DNA of 64,000 bases from Litsea cubeba (GCA_012931725.1 CM022949.1:29713235-29777234); one strand, 5' to 3'. Counted from the stretch's first letter, positions 11,373-22,606 are shown. Notes: generated by a model from the sequence alone, not told the origin. Program-made: numbers and translations.

Positions 11373-12377
11373 ACATTGTTCTCTTGTGGGAGGCACAATA
11401 TTATTTTGTTTTATTTTGCTTGTTGGACATGAATGGTTCTTTTAAGAACAAAATGTTGTCCTGATATGCTATCTTTTTTGGCCATATAGGTTGTGTTCTT
11501 TCTTTTTTGTTGTAGTGCAGTTTTAATGAAAAAAATTAAAGTGATAACAGGGATTGCCCCAACTCAAAAGTCTTCATGGCCAACCACTTAAATTTGTGGT
11601 ATAGCAGGCAACCCCAACTCTGAATCAGTGTTGATAGTGCTAGCAGTGCAGCATTGAAATAATGCCAGCTTCAGTTTCTTAGATCACCGTAGAAAGAAAG
11701 TGACATTTCTCATGATTCAAGAGGCTAAGATCATCCTCTTCAAGCTGTAGCAGTGAGTAGGGCTGTGTATAACATGCACTTGGCTTTCAACTTGGCTTTA
11801 TTCTACTCTGTGTGGTAAGTCATTTGATAAATAAGTGTTGTAGGCTGCTAGGCCATGCACTGCTGTTTAGGTAAGGTCATCTTGAGATGCTAGGTATGCC
11901 ATGCACTGAGAGCTTTGCAAATGGGAAGCAATGGAGTAGTGGGGCCTGAACCCTAAAATGTGATGCCTTGTAGCCATCAACACAAAATTAGCAGAATGGG
12001 GCGTGCCCTTTTATTTTGGGTTGTGATGGTATATATCCACATGAAAATGGCTTTTGAATTCTGCTGATTTGTATATCTTCATGCCTGTTGGTAATTATTA
12101 CTATTTTTTGTTGTTGTTGTTGTTAATCAGCTGACCAACAGCTTGGGACAATGCCAACAATCCTTTTATCAGTTACTAATAGCACTTATCCAAAAACTGT
12201 AATGCTAAATTGCTAATAGCTATTGTGAAATATGGAACTGTTTATCGGTATTTGTGTTACCTGCCCATGTCTTATATCACTCAATTTAGGCAGGTGTACT
12301 GTCCTCATGTTCGGTGCAGATGCATAAGAGGCAAACAAACATGTATACAAACAAAACAGTTGCATAAGAGGCAAACA

Positions 12378-12509
12378 AAACTGTTGACAGGGATACAAGT
12401 CTGGTCTTATGTTTCTAAAAAGAGATATTACCCTCTGATTTCCAAACTGTTGACAGGGATACAAGTCTGGTCTTATGTTTCTAAAAAGAGATATTACCCT
12501 CTGAGTTCC
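12378..12509. repeat. Tandem duplication, 66 bp x 2
   Basis: The block beginning AACTGTTGACAGGGATACAA repeats after 66 bases almost exactly. A GCATAAGAGGCAAACAAA phrase is also duplicated just upstream (about 12323 and 12363). Non-coding interior of MULE F. Confidence 0.75.
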
Positions 12510-12638
12510 AACTATGCCTGTTGTTTTATTTGTATGCTGCATGCCGTCAACCTATGCTGCCAGATATGGCTTAGATACAGTAAGGACACACGATGCAACT
12601 CAGATTTTTCACATAAAATTGAAGTGTCAGGTAAAATT

Positions 12639-12947
12639 CAAAGAATGGGTTACACCAACTGTTTCGGCAAAAGGTTGATGTCCATCTCTCATTTGTGCTT
12701 CTGCAACAGATGGGCTATCAGTTTGAGGTGGAACTTTGCTGCGGTCCGAGACCCTGTTATTAGTGTTCTTGAGGAGCTCAGTGATTCTGACATGCGCAAG
12801 GCTGGCAGCTGCTCGAGCAGCTGCAGCTGCAGCTGCACGTTCAGCACTTTCTGCTGCAGATTGAGCAGCAATTAGGACATCTTGCAAGTCTATATTGGCC
12901 TCGTTTTTGGGCCTTGAGAGAGAGGGGACAGGCTCAATTCTTGTTCT
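12639..12947 (-). pseudogene. Captured gene fragment resembling IST1-like protein
   Basis: The minus-strand frame contains DLQDVLIAAQSAAESAERAA, an Ala-rich run and SLAHVRITELLKN. This pattern recalls a helical stretch found after the IST1 domain in plant IST1-like proteins (regulators of Vps4 activity in the multivesicular-body pathway). Only this segment is present: no IST1 core domain and no start or stop context. It lies between the two genes of F, so I read it as a host sequence picked up by the transposon, as in Pack-MULEs. The assignment is from recall of the family motif, without an alignment. Confidence 0.5.
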
Positions 12948-12949
12948 TT

Positions 12950-13853
12950 GTCTGATGGCACTAAAATTGAGGAGCATGAAGTTCACAACCCTTTTTCAGG
13001 TTGCTTATATCTTCTCACATAAAGATCTTCTTTTCACATAGAATTCAGTACTCCATGGACAACATAACATTCCCCACCTAACATGGAAGAATATGATCAA
13101 ATGGCATTCACCATCACATGGTCAATACTAAATTTGGTTGAAGAATTCAAGTCATGTAAGCAACATCACAAAAATAGAAGAATCAAGGTAATGCAGCTTT
13201 GGGCCAAATTGTACCTTGGGACATAAATCACACTACAATACATGCCACAAACAATTGAACTGATTTGGGTCATAATAAAATAGTAGAGGGCACATCTGAA
13301 ATTAAAGTAAAAACAAAGGTCTTGTAACTTACACTTAACCCACAAAAACAGATAACCATCAAAGATAACCCAATCCTCCTAGTCCTAATACTTCTATTAA
13401 CAAGAAACAGACTCACCCACTATTATTATAGTATCATATCATGATAATAACAACACAACACCAAGAATCATCCAAACTACTTAAATCTATTTTTTTGATT
13501 AGAATCATCCAAGAGAACATCTTCCAAATGTATTCAGCATCACCCTCGAACAGTAAAAGAACATATCCAATATGGCTTGTCTTCAAAAGATCTGCATGTT
13601 TAAGATCATCCGGAAAACCAAGAATTAGTCTAAAATAAAAATCACCTAGTCTCCAATAAAAATGAAAGTTAAAAGGCAAAAAACAACCTGAAAATCCATT
13701 GAATGCCAAGCTCCTACTTCCGAACACATGAGGGAAAAAAACCGAATTAAATCCAGGTCCTGCATCTAATAAAAAAAATTATAAATAAATGATACATGAA
13801 AATATGAAATGCAAATAATAAATCAAAACTAAAAAAGTAAATACCATGAAAGT
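12950..13853. other. Space between IST1-like fragment and transposase gene
   Basis: AT-rich, no convincing frame. It probably holds the 3' untranslated region of the transposase gene. Short open frames here carry no recognisable motif. Confidence 0.4.
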
Positions 13854-16164
13854 TCACTGAATGCCTGAATCAAAGTCGTCCGACCTCTCGCTACTATCAA
13901 GATTAAAATCTGGCTCATTGTTTTCATCTTCACTACGTAATCTGAAATAATTATATGTTAAAAATGAAAGATAGAGGAGGGATAGAGGATAAACACAAGT
14001 AAGTCGTCATTGTTTACCTATTCAACAGTACCGGACAATTGCGCTTGTCATGTGATACACCACGTTTGTTGCAACCACGACAAAGACGTCCAGTCGTTGC
14101 TTTCTCCTTCGATGATTTTAGCCTCTTAGCGCGTCCTTTTGTAGTAACCTGTGGCGGATCATGATATTCTAGCACATTGCTGCCTTTAATTTCTTGCTCA
14201 TCGTGGACACCTCCTTCTGATGCATCGTTTGATTTGACTTGTCGCACGCTCAATTGCAACTCCGCATGCTTACTAACCAAGACATCGTAGCATTTTTTCG
14301 ACGAGCTGGCTTCTTCAATTAGTGCATTGAAAATACAAGATAGATGATTATGTCTCGCCATAAATGAGTCTGCACAATAAGATCCTATCTCAACTCCATC
14401 CTTATCAACAAATGTTCCAACTCTAGCCTTCTTTGTCCATCGCCTCAAAATGTAATGTTCGGGCAAATATCTGATGCAAAATTGCCTCATGACAGACAAT
14501 ACATGACGACATGGGATGCCTTGAAACTCAAATTTTTTGCATGAACAAAAAGCGAGCTTCTCCTCTTTCTTCCACAAAACATCTCTTTCGATTTGATTTT
14601 CATCCGTCAAATCTTTCACGGTAAAGACACAACTGACATCATCTTCATTCACAAGTAATGGAACGATTGACATAGTCATGAATAGCTCATCTTGAAACTT
14701 ATAAAAGATTTTTCTTGTATATATTTCCGCCATTTGCTTTTCCATTGAAGAATATGCCTTCAGCTTCGGTCTCCCATTGCTTGATTCGTAATCCTCTTTG
14801 TTTTCAAGATATCTTAACCGTTCAACGCCTTGCTCGAAACGCAATATAAAATCAAGAAGTGTGTTCTTATACTCTACATAGTGTTTCACAAAGGCATTCA
14901 TACTTTCACTTCTCGAGGTAGTTGACATACCAGCAAAGAAAGTCTCTTTTAAAAAGGCCGGTACCCACATATCCCGAATCTTGAATATTTGTGTCAACCA
15001 TTCATTGTCCGCAACCTTATATTCTGTTATGATCCTATTCCATTCACATTCAAAATCAGCAACAGAGTCAGAATTATGCACACATTTTTTAATACTATCA
15101 ATCAAACCTTCATTTTGAATAGCTACCCCACCTAAATAAGAAGGTAATTTGTCCAGAATGTGCCATAGGCAATACCGATGAGTACTGTTCGGCATGACTT
15201 TTTGTATGGCCTTTGTCATCGCCAAATCCTGATCTGTTATAATTCCTTTTGGTGGACCACCCAACATTGCTTCAAGCCATTTATTAAATAGCCATTCAAA
15301 TGACTCGGCCTTTTCATTTGGGAGGAACGCACACCCAAATAGTGTTGTTTGACCATGGTGATTGCAACCTACGAACGCACCAAAGATTAATCCATAACAA
15401 TTCGTCTTATACGTCGTGTCGAATGTTACAACATCACCAAAGACACTGTATGCTGTACGGAATGTGTGGTTCGCCCAAAAAACATGTGTTACTTTGTTAT
15501 CTCCATCTCTCTCAATATTACATACAAAGCCAGGACTCATTTCTTTTCGATTCTCAAAATGTTGAAATAACATATGCCCATCTAGTCCCTTCTTCTTTTC
15601 CTTTTCATTTCTACGATGATTTTCAGCATCTTTATCTATAAATCCAATCTTATCAAGTCCCTCCGATTGCTTTCCAAACACTACCATCTGTTGGGTGCCT
15701 CGAATATTGGCAGAATCAAGTGTATTTATTAATTGTTTCTTTGATTCTGGTACCTCTCTATGCGATCTCAGCATGAATCTCTTGTGAGGAGTGGCGGGTG
15801 CATGGGTATGCTCAGGAACAAACTTGGACACTATATAACCACCTGATTGGTCTTTTTTAATTTGCAACTGAGCCTTACAGTTTTCTCTTGTTTCCATCCG
15901 ACGCCTTTGAACAAATTCCTTATCCTTCCAATGTTTCTCATCTGTTTTACCCTCCTTTGAACAGAAATATCGCTTCCAAAGTACCTCCCCATCCTTAGTT
16001 CGAGTCGAATCTTTTCTTACGCTAAACCCAGCAAGCTTCGCGTAAGTATTATAAAATTCATACACCTCCATTAAATTATCAAAATGCATTCCCACTTTTG
16101 GGGTCTTATACTCTTCTACATCTGGATAATGCAAACATGTTGTCGATGAGGAGGTTATATCCAT
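13854..16164 (-). CDS. FAR1-type MULE transposase
   Basis: Two exons, 16164-14018 and 13941-13854. The donor AATAG/GTAAAC and acceptor TATTTCAG/ATTACG keep the frame and add an acidic tail to a TGA stop, giving 744 residues; without splicing the frame stops at once. Domains: FAR1 DNA-binding domain (about 21-145; Zn ligands C68, C96, H119, H121), MULE transposase domain (about 240-345; VTFDTTY with D249, ITDQD with D311, HRYCLWH, then SESMN with probable E420), SWIM zinc finger (C540, C542, C552, H554) and a C-terminal knuckle C-x2-C-x6-H-x4-C (695-710). I chose the Met at 16164 because TGTGGTCCAG just upstream looks like a splice acceptor; a Met 6 codons earlier (16182) is the alternative. 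Lying within TIRs, it is a transposon gene rather than a domesticated FAR1-RELATED SEQUENCE transcription factor. No disabling mutation seen. Confidence 0.88.
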
Positions 16165-16182
16165 CTTTAAACTGGACCACAT

Positions 16183-17102
16183 AAAATATATATTATGATG
16201 CTGAATTGTTCATATAAATGCAAACATAAATAAAAGAAAGTGGGGATGAAAGAAAGAAATGGAACCACAGTACAAGTAGCAGGCGAGTTCCACCATACTT
16301 GAAACTACAGAATTTAAAATACACTTAATGGCAACAACCTTCTTTGGTCCTATAATCATCCCATCATCATATAGTGAATCCACTCAAAAGAAAAAGAACC
16401 AACAATTCCAGGTTGCTAGGTGTTCAGTGGGTCGACCTCTCCATTATTATTCACAAATGACTAATTCTAATCAAATGTAGGCCATCATTTCATCCTTTTC
16501 CAAAAAAAAAAAAAAAATGAAGTTCAGGTTTACATTGTACAGATTCCAACAACTGGTTTGCCATTCCAAAAATTAAGCAGATTTTATGTCACTTTGGCAT
16601 TTTGTCAAACACTTAATGCACATGGAGCTGACTAAAAAGGACCAACATAAAAAAAAAGATCGAAGAACACCATGACTTCACTGCACCTATGGATATCCAG
16701 AAAAGATAAAAAAAAATAAAAAAAAAGGCCAAAAAAAAACCCACAGTTTCAACACACATATATATTTTTTTTTCGGAACCCTCCTAAACCTGCCGGAACA
16801 CACAAATGGTTCCTAAATCCAAGCCATCCAAAACCCAAGATCAGGATTGTGTTTTTTTTTTTTTTTGGAACCCTCCAAAACCTGCCGTCAAACCCATAAA
16901 TCCAAGCCATCCAAACCCCATACCAAACTCAGACTCCAGAGAGAGCAGGCAGGGAAAAAAAATAAGGAAAGAATAAATACAAGGCATACCTCTTCGAGAC
17001 GGTCGCTGGAGGCTCGGGGTGGGAGAAGGGACGCCGTCGGACAAAGAAGAAGCGTCGCCGGAGGGAGATCGTCGCGGGAGAGAGATGCTTGCCTCGCAGA
17101 GG
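16183..17102 (-). other. Upstream region of the transposase gene
   Basis: AT-rich sequence with several poly-A tracts, then a roughly 45-bp segment in two diverged copies (about 16778-16830 and 16863-16910, both containing GGAACCCTCC and CCAAGCCATCCAAA), before a GA-rich stretch that joins the right TIR. It probably contains the 5' untranslated exon and intron of the transposase gene. Confidence 0.4.
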
Positions 17103-17453
17103 ATGATGGGTTCCAGGGCAGGGCGAAATGGAGAGAGAGGAGACCGAGCGATGGGGAAGGAGATTTCTCGGAGGAGCGTCCCGCCGGAGACGATCGCCGC
17201 AGAAGAGAGAGAGAGAGAGAGCACCCAGCGATCGATGGAAATGGGGAATGGAGAAAGAGAGAGAAGAGGCTTGGAAAAATCAGGATCGTGCTTTGATATT
17301 TGGCCTCAAGATGGAGAGCGGGAATTGAAATTTTTTTTCAGGCGGGGTCCACATGAATCACTTGAATCCCTCTTTAAATCGTTCCAATGTTGCCCTCTCC
17401 CACACGTGATGAGCGGACCCTCTCCTCAGCTTTAGCTGAGGAGAGGGTTTCCC
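17103..17453 (-). repeat. Right TIR of MULE F
   Basis: 351 bp, nearly identical to the left TIR in inverted orientation. It differs by a small insertion near 17271, one copy fewer of a short CCATTCCC repeat, and rare substitutions. It is placed to promote the minus-strand transposase gene. Confidence 0.85.
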
Positions 17454-17469
17454 TATATATATATATATA

Positions 17470-17849
17470 GAGGTCAGCTCCCCTAAGTTCAAGCTTAGGA
17501 TAAGGTAAGCTCAAGTATGTGGTGGGGCCCACTTGGGGACCCACATAGGGATGGTGGTGGGGGGGATTTTAAGGACTCCCTAGAATCTTCCTCCCTGCAA
17601 AAAATCAGCTCCAACTGTAATTTCTATCATCTCCATATGGGCCCAAGAGTCTAATGGTCAACAATTCATTCGGATTGATATATATTCAATCCAACGGTCT
17701 AGTAAATTCGGATCTTACTGAAAGTTAGTGGACATGTGCAATTTAAGGGGGTCATGTGTTTGGTCCATTTGGATGGACCAAAGGCGGGCCCCACAAGCAC
17801 GAGCTTATGAAATTTTCTCCCTAAGCTCGAGCTTAGGGGAGCCTTGGCC
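17470..17849 (+). mobile_element. Element G: B-family non-autonomous element
   Basis: 380 bp between TA tracts, same orientation and same interior phrases as B (GGGGCCCACTTGGGGACCCA, TTTCTATCATCTCCAT, TCCAACGGTCTAGTAAATT). Its ends read GAGGTCAGCTCCCCTAAG and, reverse complemented, GGCCAAGGCTCCCCTAAG. No coding capacity. Confidence 0.72.
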
Positions 17850-17871
17850 ATATATATATATATATATATAT

Positions 17872-18012
17872 GGGCAGGTTCTCCTAAGCTGCAGCTTAGG
17901 GTATCCTAAGCTGCAGTGTGTAAACCGCACATGTGTGAGCACATGCATGACCCATTTTTACACTACTACAGCTTAGGATACCCCTAAGCTGCAGCTTAGG
18001 AGAACCTGTCCC
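17872..18012. mobile_element. Element H: 141-bp foldback MITE
   Basis: Between TA tracts. The TIRs are about 45 bp each (left GGGCAGGTTCTCCTAAGCTG, right in inverse GGGACAGGTTCTCCTAAGCT) and contain an AAGCTGCAGCTT palindrome. Almost the whole element folds back on itself. It shares the TTCTCCTAAGCT core with B, C and G. Confidence 0.75.
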
Positions 18013-18026
18013 ATATATATATATAT

Positions 18027-19887
18027 GAAATTATTCAGGTGGGAACTGTTCGCACCTTATATGTGAGAGGCCTCTCAATAGTCGTTAGATCGTTAAAGTG
18101 GATCCAACTGCTGCCACATTTTAGATATAACATTCGCTTTTCACTTTGGGCTTCCAAACTTTTCATTTCCCCCTTTCGAACGTTCAAGCCAAAATTCAGA
18201 TCCCCTTTCGTCTTCCCCTTTCCGCCATTCCAATCGATCAGAGCGGTTTCCTCTTTTCTCCAGGTTCTCCGGCTGCAACATCTCCTCTCCATCTCCTCAT
18301 CTTCTTCTATATCACAGAGAAGAGAGTTTCCCCTCGGACCAATGGATCTCCAACGATTTCAGATATGAGTTGTGTCGCTGGCCGGAAGCCGGTATCCTCT
18401 CCTCTCCTCCAGAACGACGAAACTCGTTTCTCACCGAAGATATGGGGCAGGAGCCGTTCTAGGGTCTATTCCTCTTCCCCTTTTCATTTTTTCTAATCGA
18501 ACCTATTTCCATCCTGCCCTCTCTATCTCGAACGAGGCACCGAAGATATGATGCTAAGTTTTTAAAATCTCCATAAGTAAAGAAGAGAAGCTGAGCCCAT
18601 TCCTTTTTCCATCTCAATCAGTAAAGAAAGGATCTCAATCCCTATATTGGCCGACCCCAAGAAGATAAAAGGGAAAAAGCTCGTCGCTTGAGAAAAAGGT
18701 GCGGGTGCGTATTCTTTTCTTTTCTACAGCCTCGATGGATCTACCTCATCATCAAACAACAACAACAAAATAAATTAAAAAAAAAACCACAAAGCAGAGA
18801 AGAGAAGAGACAGAAGTTTGCTTTCTCCCTCGGATTTCCAGATTTCTCACTTTCCCCTTTCTCGCTTCCTTTGAGATTTCCGTTTAACAGAACAAATTAA
18901 ATCGTGCAGTCACAGTTACAAATCCTTTCCTTAGGGAAGCTTTTGGTGGTGTGCATTCTTTTATTTTCTACAACTCTGGGATTGCATTTTCCTTTGATGA
19001 TTGGGTATTAAGCTACATCTGCCCTTTAACTTGTTCTAATCTTTTCTTCATTCCTTTTGGGGCTTGCTTGCTATTTCTCTATTGGTGAATGCTAACTTAT
19101 ACTTATATAACAACTATCGCTTGCTTGTTGTCTCAAGCCGAGTCGGTGCGAGTTGATGTGTTTTGCAGACTGAATAGATATATTTTTTACAATAACATTA
19201 TTTTTCAAATGGGTTCATATGAAAGTGTGTGAATACCCAGTTCTTTATTTCTTTTGTTATTGGGTTTTTGTCATATATTTTGGTTGTTTATTGGTTTCTA
19301 TGGATTAAATACAGTAAATGATTAACACCCAAGTTTTTTTTTGTTCAATTTAAGACCCTTTTTTTTAATTTATATAAGCTTTCCTCAATTTTTATTTTAT
19401 GTTTAATTTTTTTTATTTATGCTTTGTTCCACACTTCCGCAAATAGGGCACCAAGGATCAACCAATTATCTTAGAGTTAGCAGAGGCTCTTATCGGGATA
19501 GTTTTTTTTAGGCACTTCCATCCAGACAAGAGGATTCTTTGGGGAAGAGGGATTCTCCAAAATAATTTCCATTTTATAGAAGAGGTCGGATTATTTCTGT
19601 CACCTTTTACAATCTCATTGTAAACCGATTTAATAGTAAGTTGGCCGTTTTTGCAAAAAGGCCAAATTATTTTGTTCTCATGAGGCCTTCTAGGGATGTA
19701 GATATTTCATATATCTTCTACATCCGCTTGATTATTAAAGTGGTTTTTTGCGAGATTAACATTCCATTTTAGTTGTCACCTAGATGAATATATGGGTCAG
19801 GGGAAGCGCAGTCCGGGTAGAACAACAAGATTGTCAGATCGATGGATGGCTTGATATTTTATCGAGTGGGTTTCACACACACATTTA
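18027..19887. other. Unassigned region, CT-rich then AT-rich
   Basis: Starts at the last TA tract of the chain with a TC-rich stretch (about 18130-18500) that resembles the inner TIR parts of D, E and F, so it may be one end of a ninth element; I find no matching inverted end. The rest is AT-rich and shows no gene. Confidence 0.35.
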
Positions 19888-22606
19888 TCTATATTACTAA
19901 AGGGATGCACTCTTACTCACATAAAGACAGCTGACGCAACCTCAAACTTTTTGCAATGCCATTTCTGGAGTTGCCCTTATCCCTAAAATTTCTATATCTA
20001 TTACACACTCAAAAGACCTAAAATCTCTCATCTTCCAATCAAAAGCCTAAAATCTCTCCATGAGATCCCTAAATAAGCCAACACACCAAATGTGCTACAT
20101 TTCTATCAATCAATTCATGGGTCCCGGCCCGCATCATTTTAATTTTATGGACGGTTAGAATAAAGATGGTGGACCCCATTCATCTAGGTCCCACTTAAAA
20201 ATATTTGGTCAATTTGTTAGGTCTATGACCATTTGATCCTTTGATCTTTCTTAATTAATTCATGGGTCCCATCCCGCATAATATGATTTTATGGATTGTT
20301 AGAATAGAGATGGTGGACCACATTCATCTGGAGGGTTTCACTTAAATAGGTTAGGTTTGGTCAATTTGTGATGTCTATGATCATTTGATCCTTTGACCTT
20401 TACCAAGCAATTCATGGGTCCCAGCCCGTATCATATGGTTTTATGAACGGTTAGAATATAGATGGTGGACTCCATTCATCTTTGGGGTCCCACTTAAATA
20501 AATTAGTTTTGGTCAATTTATGAGGTCTATGATCATTTGATTTTTATCAATCAATTCATGGGTCCTGGCCCGCATCATATGATTTTATGAACGGTTAGAA
20601 TAGAGATGGTGGACCCCATTCATCTGGGTCTCACTTAAAAATATTTAGTCAATTTGTGAGGTCTACGATCATTTGATCCTTTGATCTTTTTAAATCAATT
20701 CATGGGTCCCATCCCACATAATATGGTTTGATGGACGGTTAGAATAGAGATGGTGGACCCCATTCATCTGGGGGGTTCCACTTAAATAGGTTAGGTTTGG
20801 TCAATTTGTGAGGTCTATGATCATTTGATCTTTATCAAGCAATTCATGGGTCCCAGCCCGCATCATATTGTTTCATGGACTGTTAGAATATAAATGGTGG
20901 ACCCCATTCATTTTGGAGATCCCACTTAAATAGGTTAGGTTTGGTTAATTTGAGAGGTCTATGATTATTTGATCTTTATCAATCAATTCATGGGTCCCAG
21001 CTCGCATCATATGGTTTTATGGACGGTTAGAATATAGATGGTGGACCCTATTCATCTTGGGGGTCCTACGTAAATAGGTTAGGTTTGGTCAATTTGAGAG
21101 GTCTATGATCATTTGATTTTTATCAATCAATTAATAGGTCCCAGCCCGCATCATATGATTTTATGAACGGTTAGAATAGAGATGATGGACCCCATTCATC
21201 TGGAGGGTTCCACTTAAATAGGTTAGGTTTGGTCAATTTGTGATGTCTACGATCATTTGATCCTTTAACCTTTACCAAGCAATTCATGGGTCGTAGCCCG
21301 CATCATATGGTTTTATGAACGGTTAGAATATAAATGGTGGACTCCATTCATCTTTGGAGTCCCACTTAAATAAATTAGGTTTGGTCAATTTATGAGGTCT
21401 ATGATCATTTGATCTTTATCAATCAATTCATGGGTCCTGTCTCGCATCATATGATTTTATGGACGGTTAGAATAGAGATGGTAGACCCCATTCATCTGGG
21501 TCTCACTTAAACATATTTGGTCAATTTGTAAAGTCTACGATCATTTGATCATTTGATCTTTTTAAATCAATTCATGGGTCCCATCCCGCATAATATGGTT
21601 TAATGGACGGTTAGAATAGAGATGGTGGACCCCATTCATCTGGGGGGTTCTACTTAAATAGGTTAGGTTTGGTCAATTTGTGAGGTCTATGATTATTTGA
21701 TCTTGATCAAGCAATTCATAAGTCCCAGCCCGCATCATATTGTTTCATGGACTGTTAGAATATAAATGATGGACCCCATTCATCTTGGGGATCCCACTTA
21801 AATAGGTTAGGTTTGGTTAATTTGAGAGGTCTATGATCATTTGATCTTTATCAATCAATTCATTGATCCCGGCCTGCATCATTTGATTTTATGGACGGTT
21901 AGAATAAAGATGATGGACCCCATTCATCTGGGTCCCACTTAAAAATATTTGGTCAATTTGTTAGGTCTACGATCATTTGATCATTTGATCTTTCTTAATC
22001 AATTCATGGGTCCCATCCCGCATAATATGGTTTTATGGACGGTTAGAATAGAGATGGTGGACCCCATTCATCTGGGGGGTTCCACTTAAATATGTTAGGT
22101 TTGGTCAATTTATGAGGTCTATGATCATTTGATCATTTGATCTTTATCAAGCAATTCATGGGTCCCAGCCCGCATCATATGATTTTATGGACGGTTAGAA
22201 TATAGATGGTGGACCCCATTCATCTTGGGTGTCCTACTTAAATAGGTTATGTTTGGTCAATTTGAGAGGTCTATGATCATTTGATTTTTATCAATCAATT
22301 AATGGGTCCCAGCCCGCATCATATGATTTTATGAACGGTTAGAATAGAGATGATGGACCCCATTCATCTTGGTCTCACTTAAATATATTAGGTCAATTTG
22401 TTAGGTCTATGATCATTTGATCTTTCTTAATCAATTCATGCCTCACATAAAGAATAAAACATTTGGAAAAAAACATAAAGATCAAATTAGCGAAAAAAAA
22501 AAAGAACTCACAAGTTTACCTCACAAGTTTACTAATTAATAAATTTATTAAAAATAATTCATATCAGTCTGTGCATTTGGTGGTTTCGTGGTCGGAGTTT
22601 TGCTAG
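19888..22606 (+). mobile_element. Putative Helitron filled by a tandem repeat
   Basis: The 5' end TCTATATTACTAAAGG follows an A and resembles plant Helitron 5' termini; the proposed 3' end TTTTGCTAG is followed by a T, as expected for insertion between A and T with no target duplication. I do not see a strong 3' hairpin, which weakens the call. No Rep/helicase coding sequence, so it would be non-autonomous. Most of the interior is the 145-bp tandem array. Confidence 0.4.
20108..22440 (+). repeat. Tandem array, about 145-bp unit x 16
   Basis: Units begin near 20111, 20256, 20408, 20552, 20694, 20840, 20985, 21128, 21280, 21424, 21567, 21711, 21856, 21998, 22151 and 22295. Each carries CAATTCATGGGTCCC, GCATCATATG, GACGGTTAGAATA, GATGGTGGACCCCATTCATC and TCTATGATCATTTGATC in order. 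Variants recur in order, and units 2-6 match units 8-12 best at offsets of about 867-873 bp, a six-unit higher-order period. Spacers are not unique, so it is not a CRISPR array. No coding potential. Confidence 0.85.

Larger units (their letters stand above)
9063..17453. mobile_element. Element F: putative autonomous MULE with two convergent genes
   Basis: An 8391-bp element between TA tracts. The TIRs (9063-9416 and 17103-17453) are nearly identical. Inside are a GRF-zinc-finger gene on plus (10864-11372) and a FAR1/MULE transposase gene on minus (13854-16164), each read inward from its own TIR. Maize MuDR likewise has two convergent genes, mudrA and mudrB, driven from TIR promoters. TIR length and transposase type indicate the Mutator superfamily. 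MULEs usually make 8-11-bp target duplications; here the target is a TA microsatellite, so the exact duplication is hidden in the repeat. Confidence 0.8.
90..18026. other. Chain of eight TIR transposons linked by (TA)n tracts
   Basis: Elements A to H lie end to end. The linkers are TA dinucleotide tracts at 90-125, 507-527, 918-938, 1322-1337, 9043-9062, 17454-17469, 17850-17871 and 18013-18026; only the D/E junction lacks one. Many termini begin with a run of G and then share a core close to CTCTCCTCAGCT or CTCTCCTAAGCT. What is seen is the layout and the shared motif. Known precedent: rice Micron MITEs insert into TA microsatellites. I infer repeated insertion by one transposition system into the same or renewed TA targets. 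The likely enzyme source is the FAR1-type transposase inside F. Confidence 0.75.

Noticed and set aside
12210..12875. A 221-codon plus-strand frame rich in Cys/Ser
   Set aside because: Its second half is the antisense of the IST1-like fragment and its first half crosses the 66-bp tandem duplication; no domain visible.
20108..22440. Regular repeats resembling a CRISPR array
   Set aside because: The repeated unit is the whole 145 bp with no unique spacers, the DNA is plant nuclear, and there are no cas genes. It is a tandem satellite-like array.
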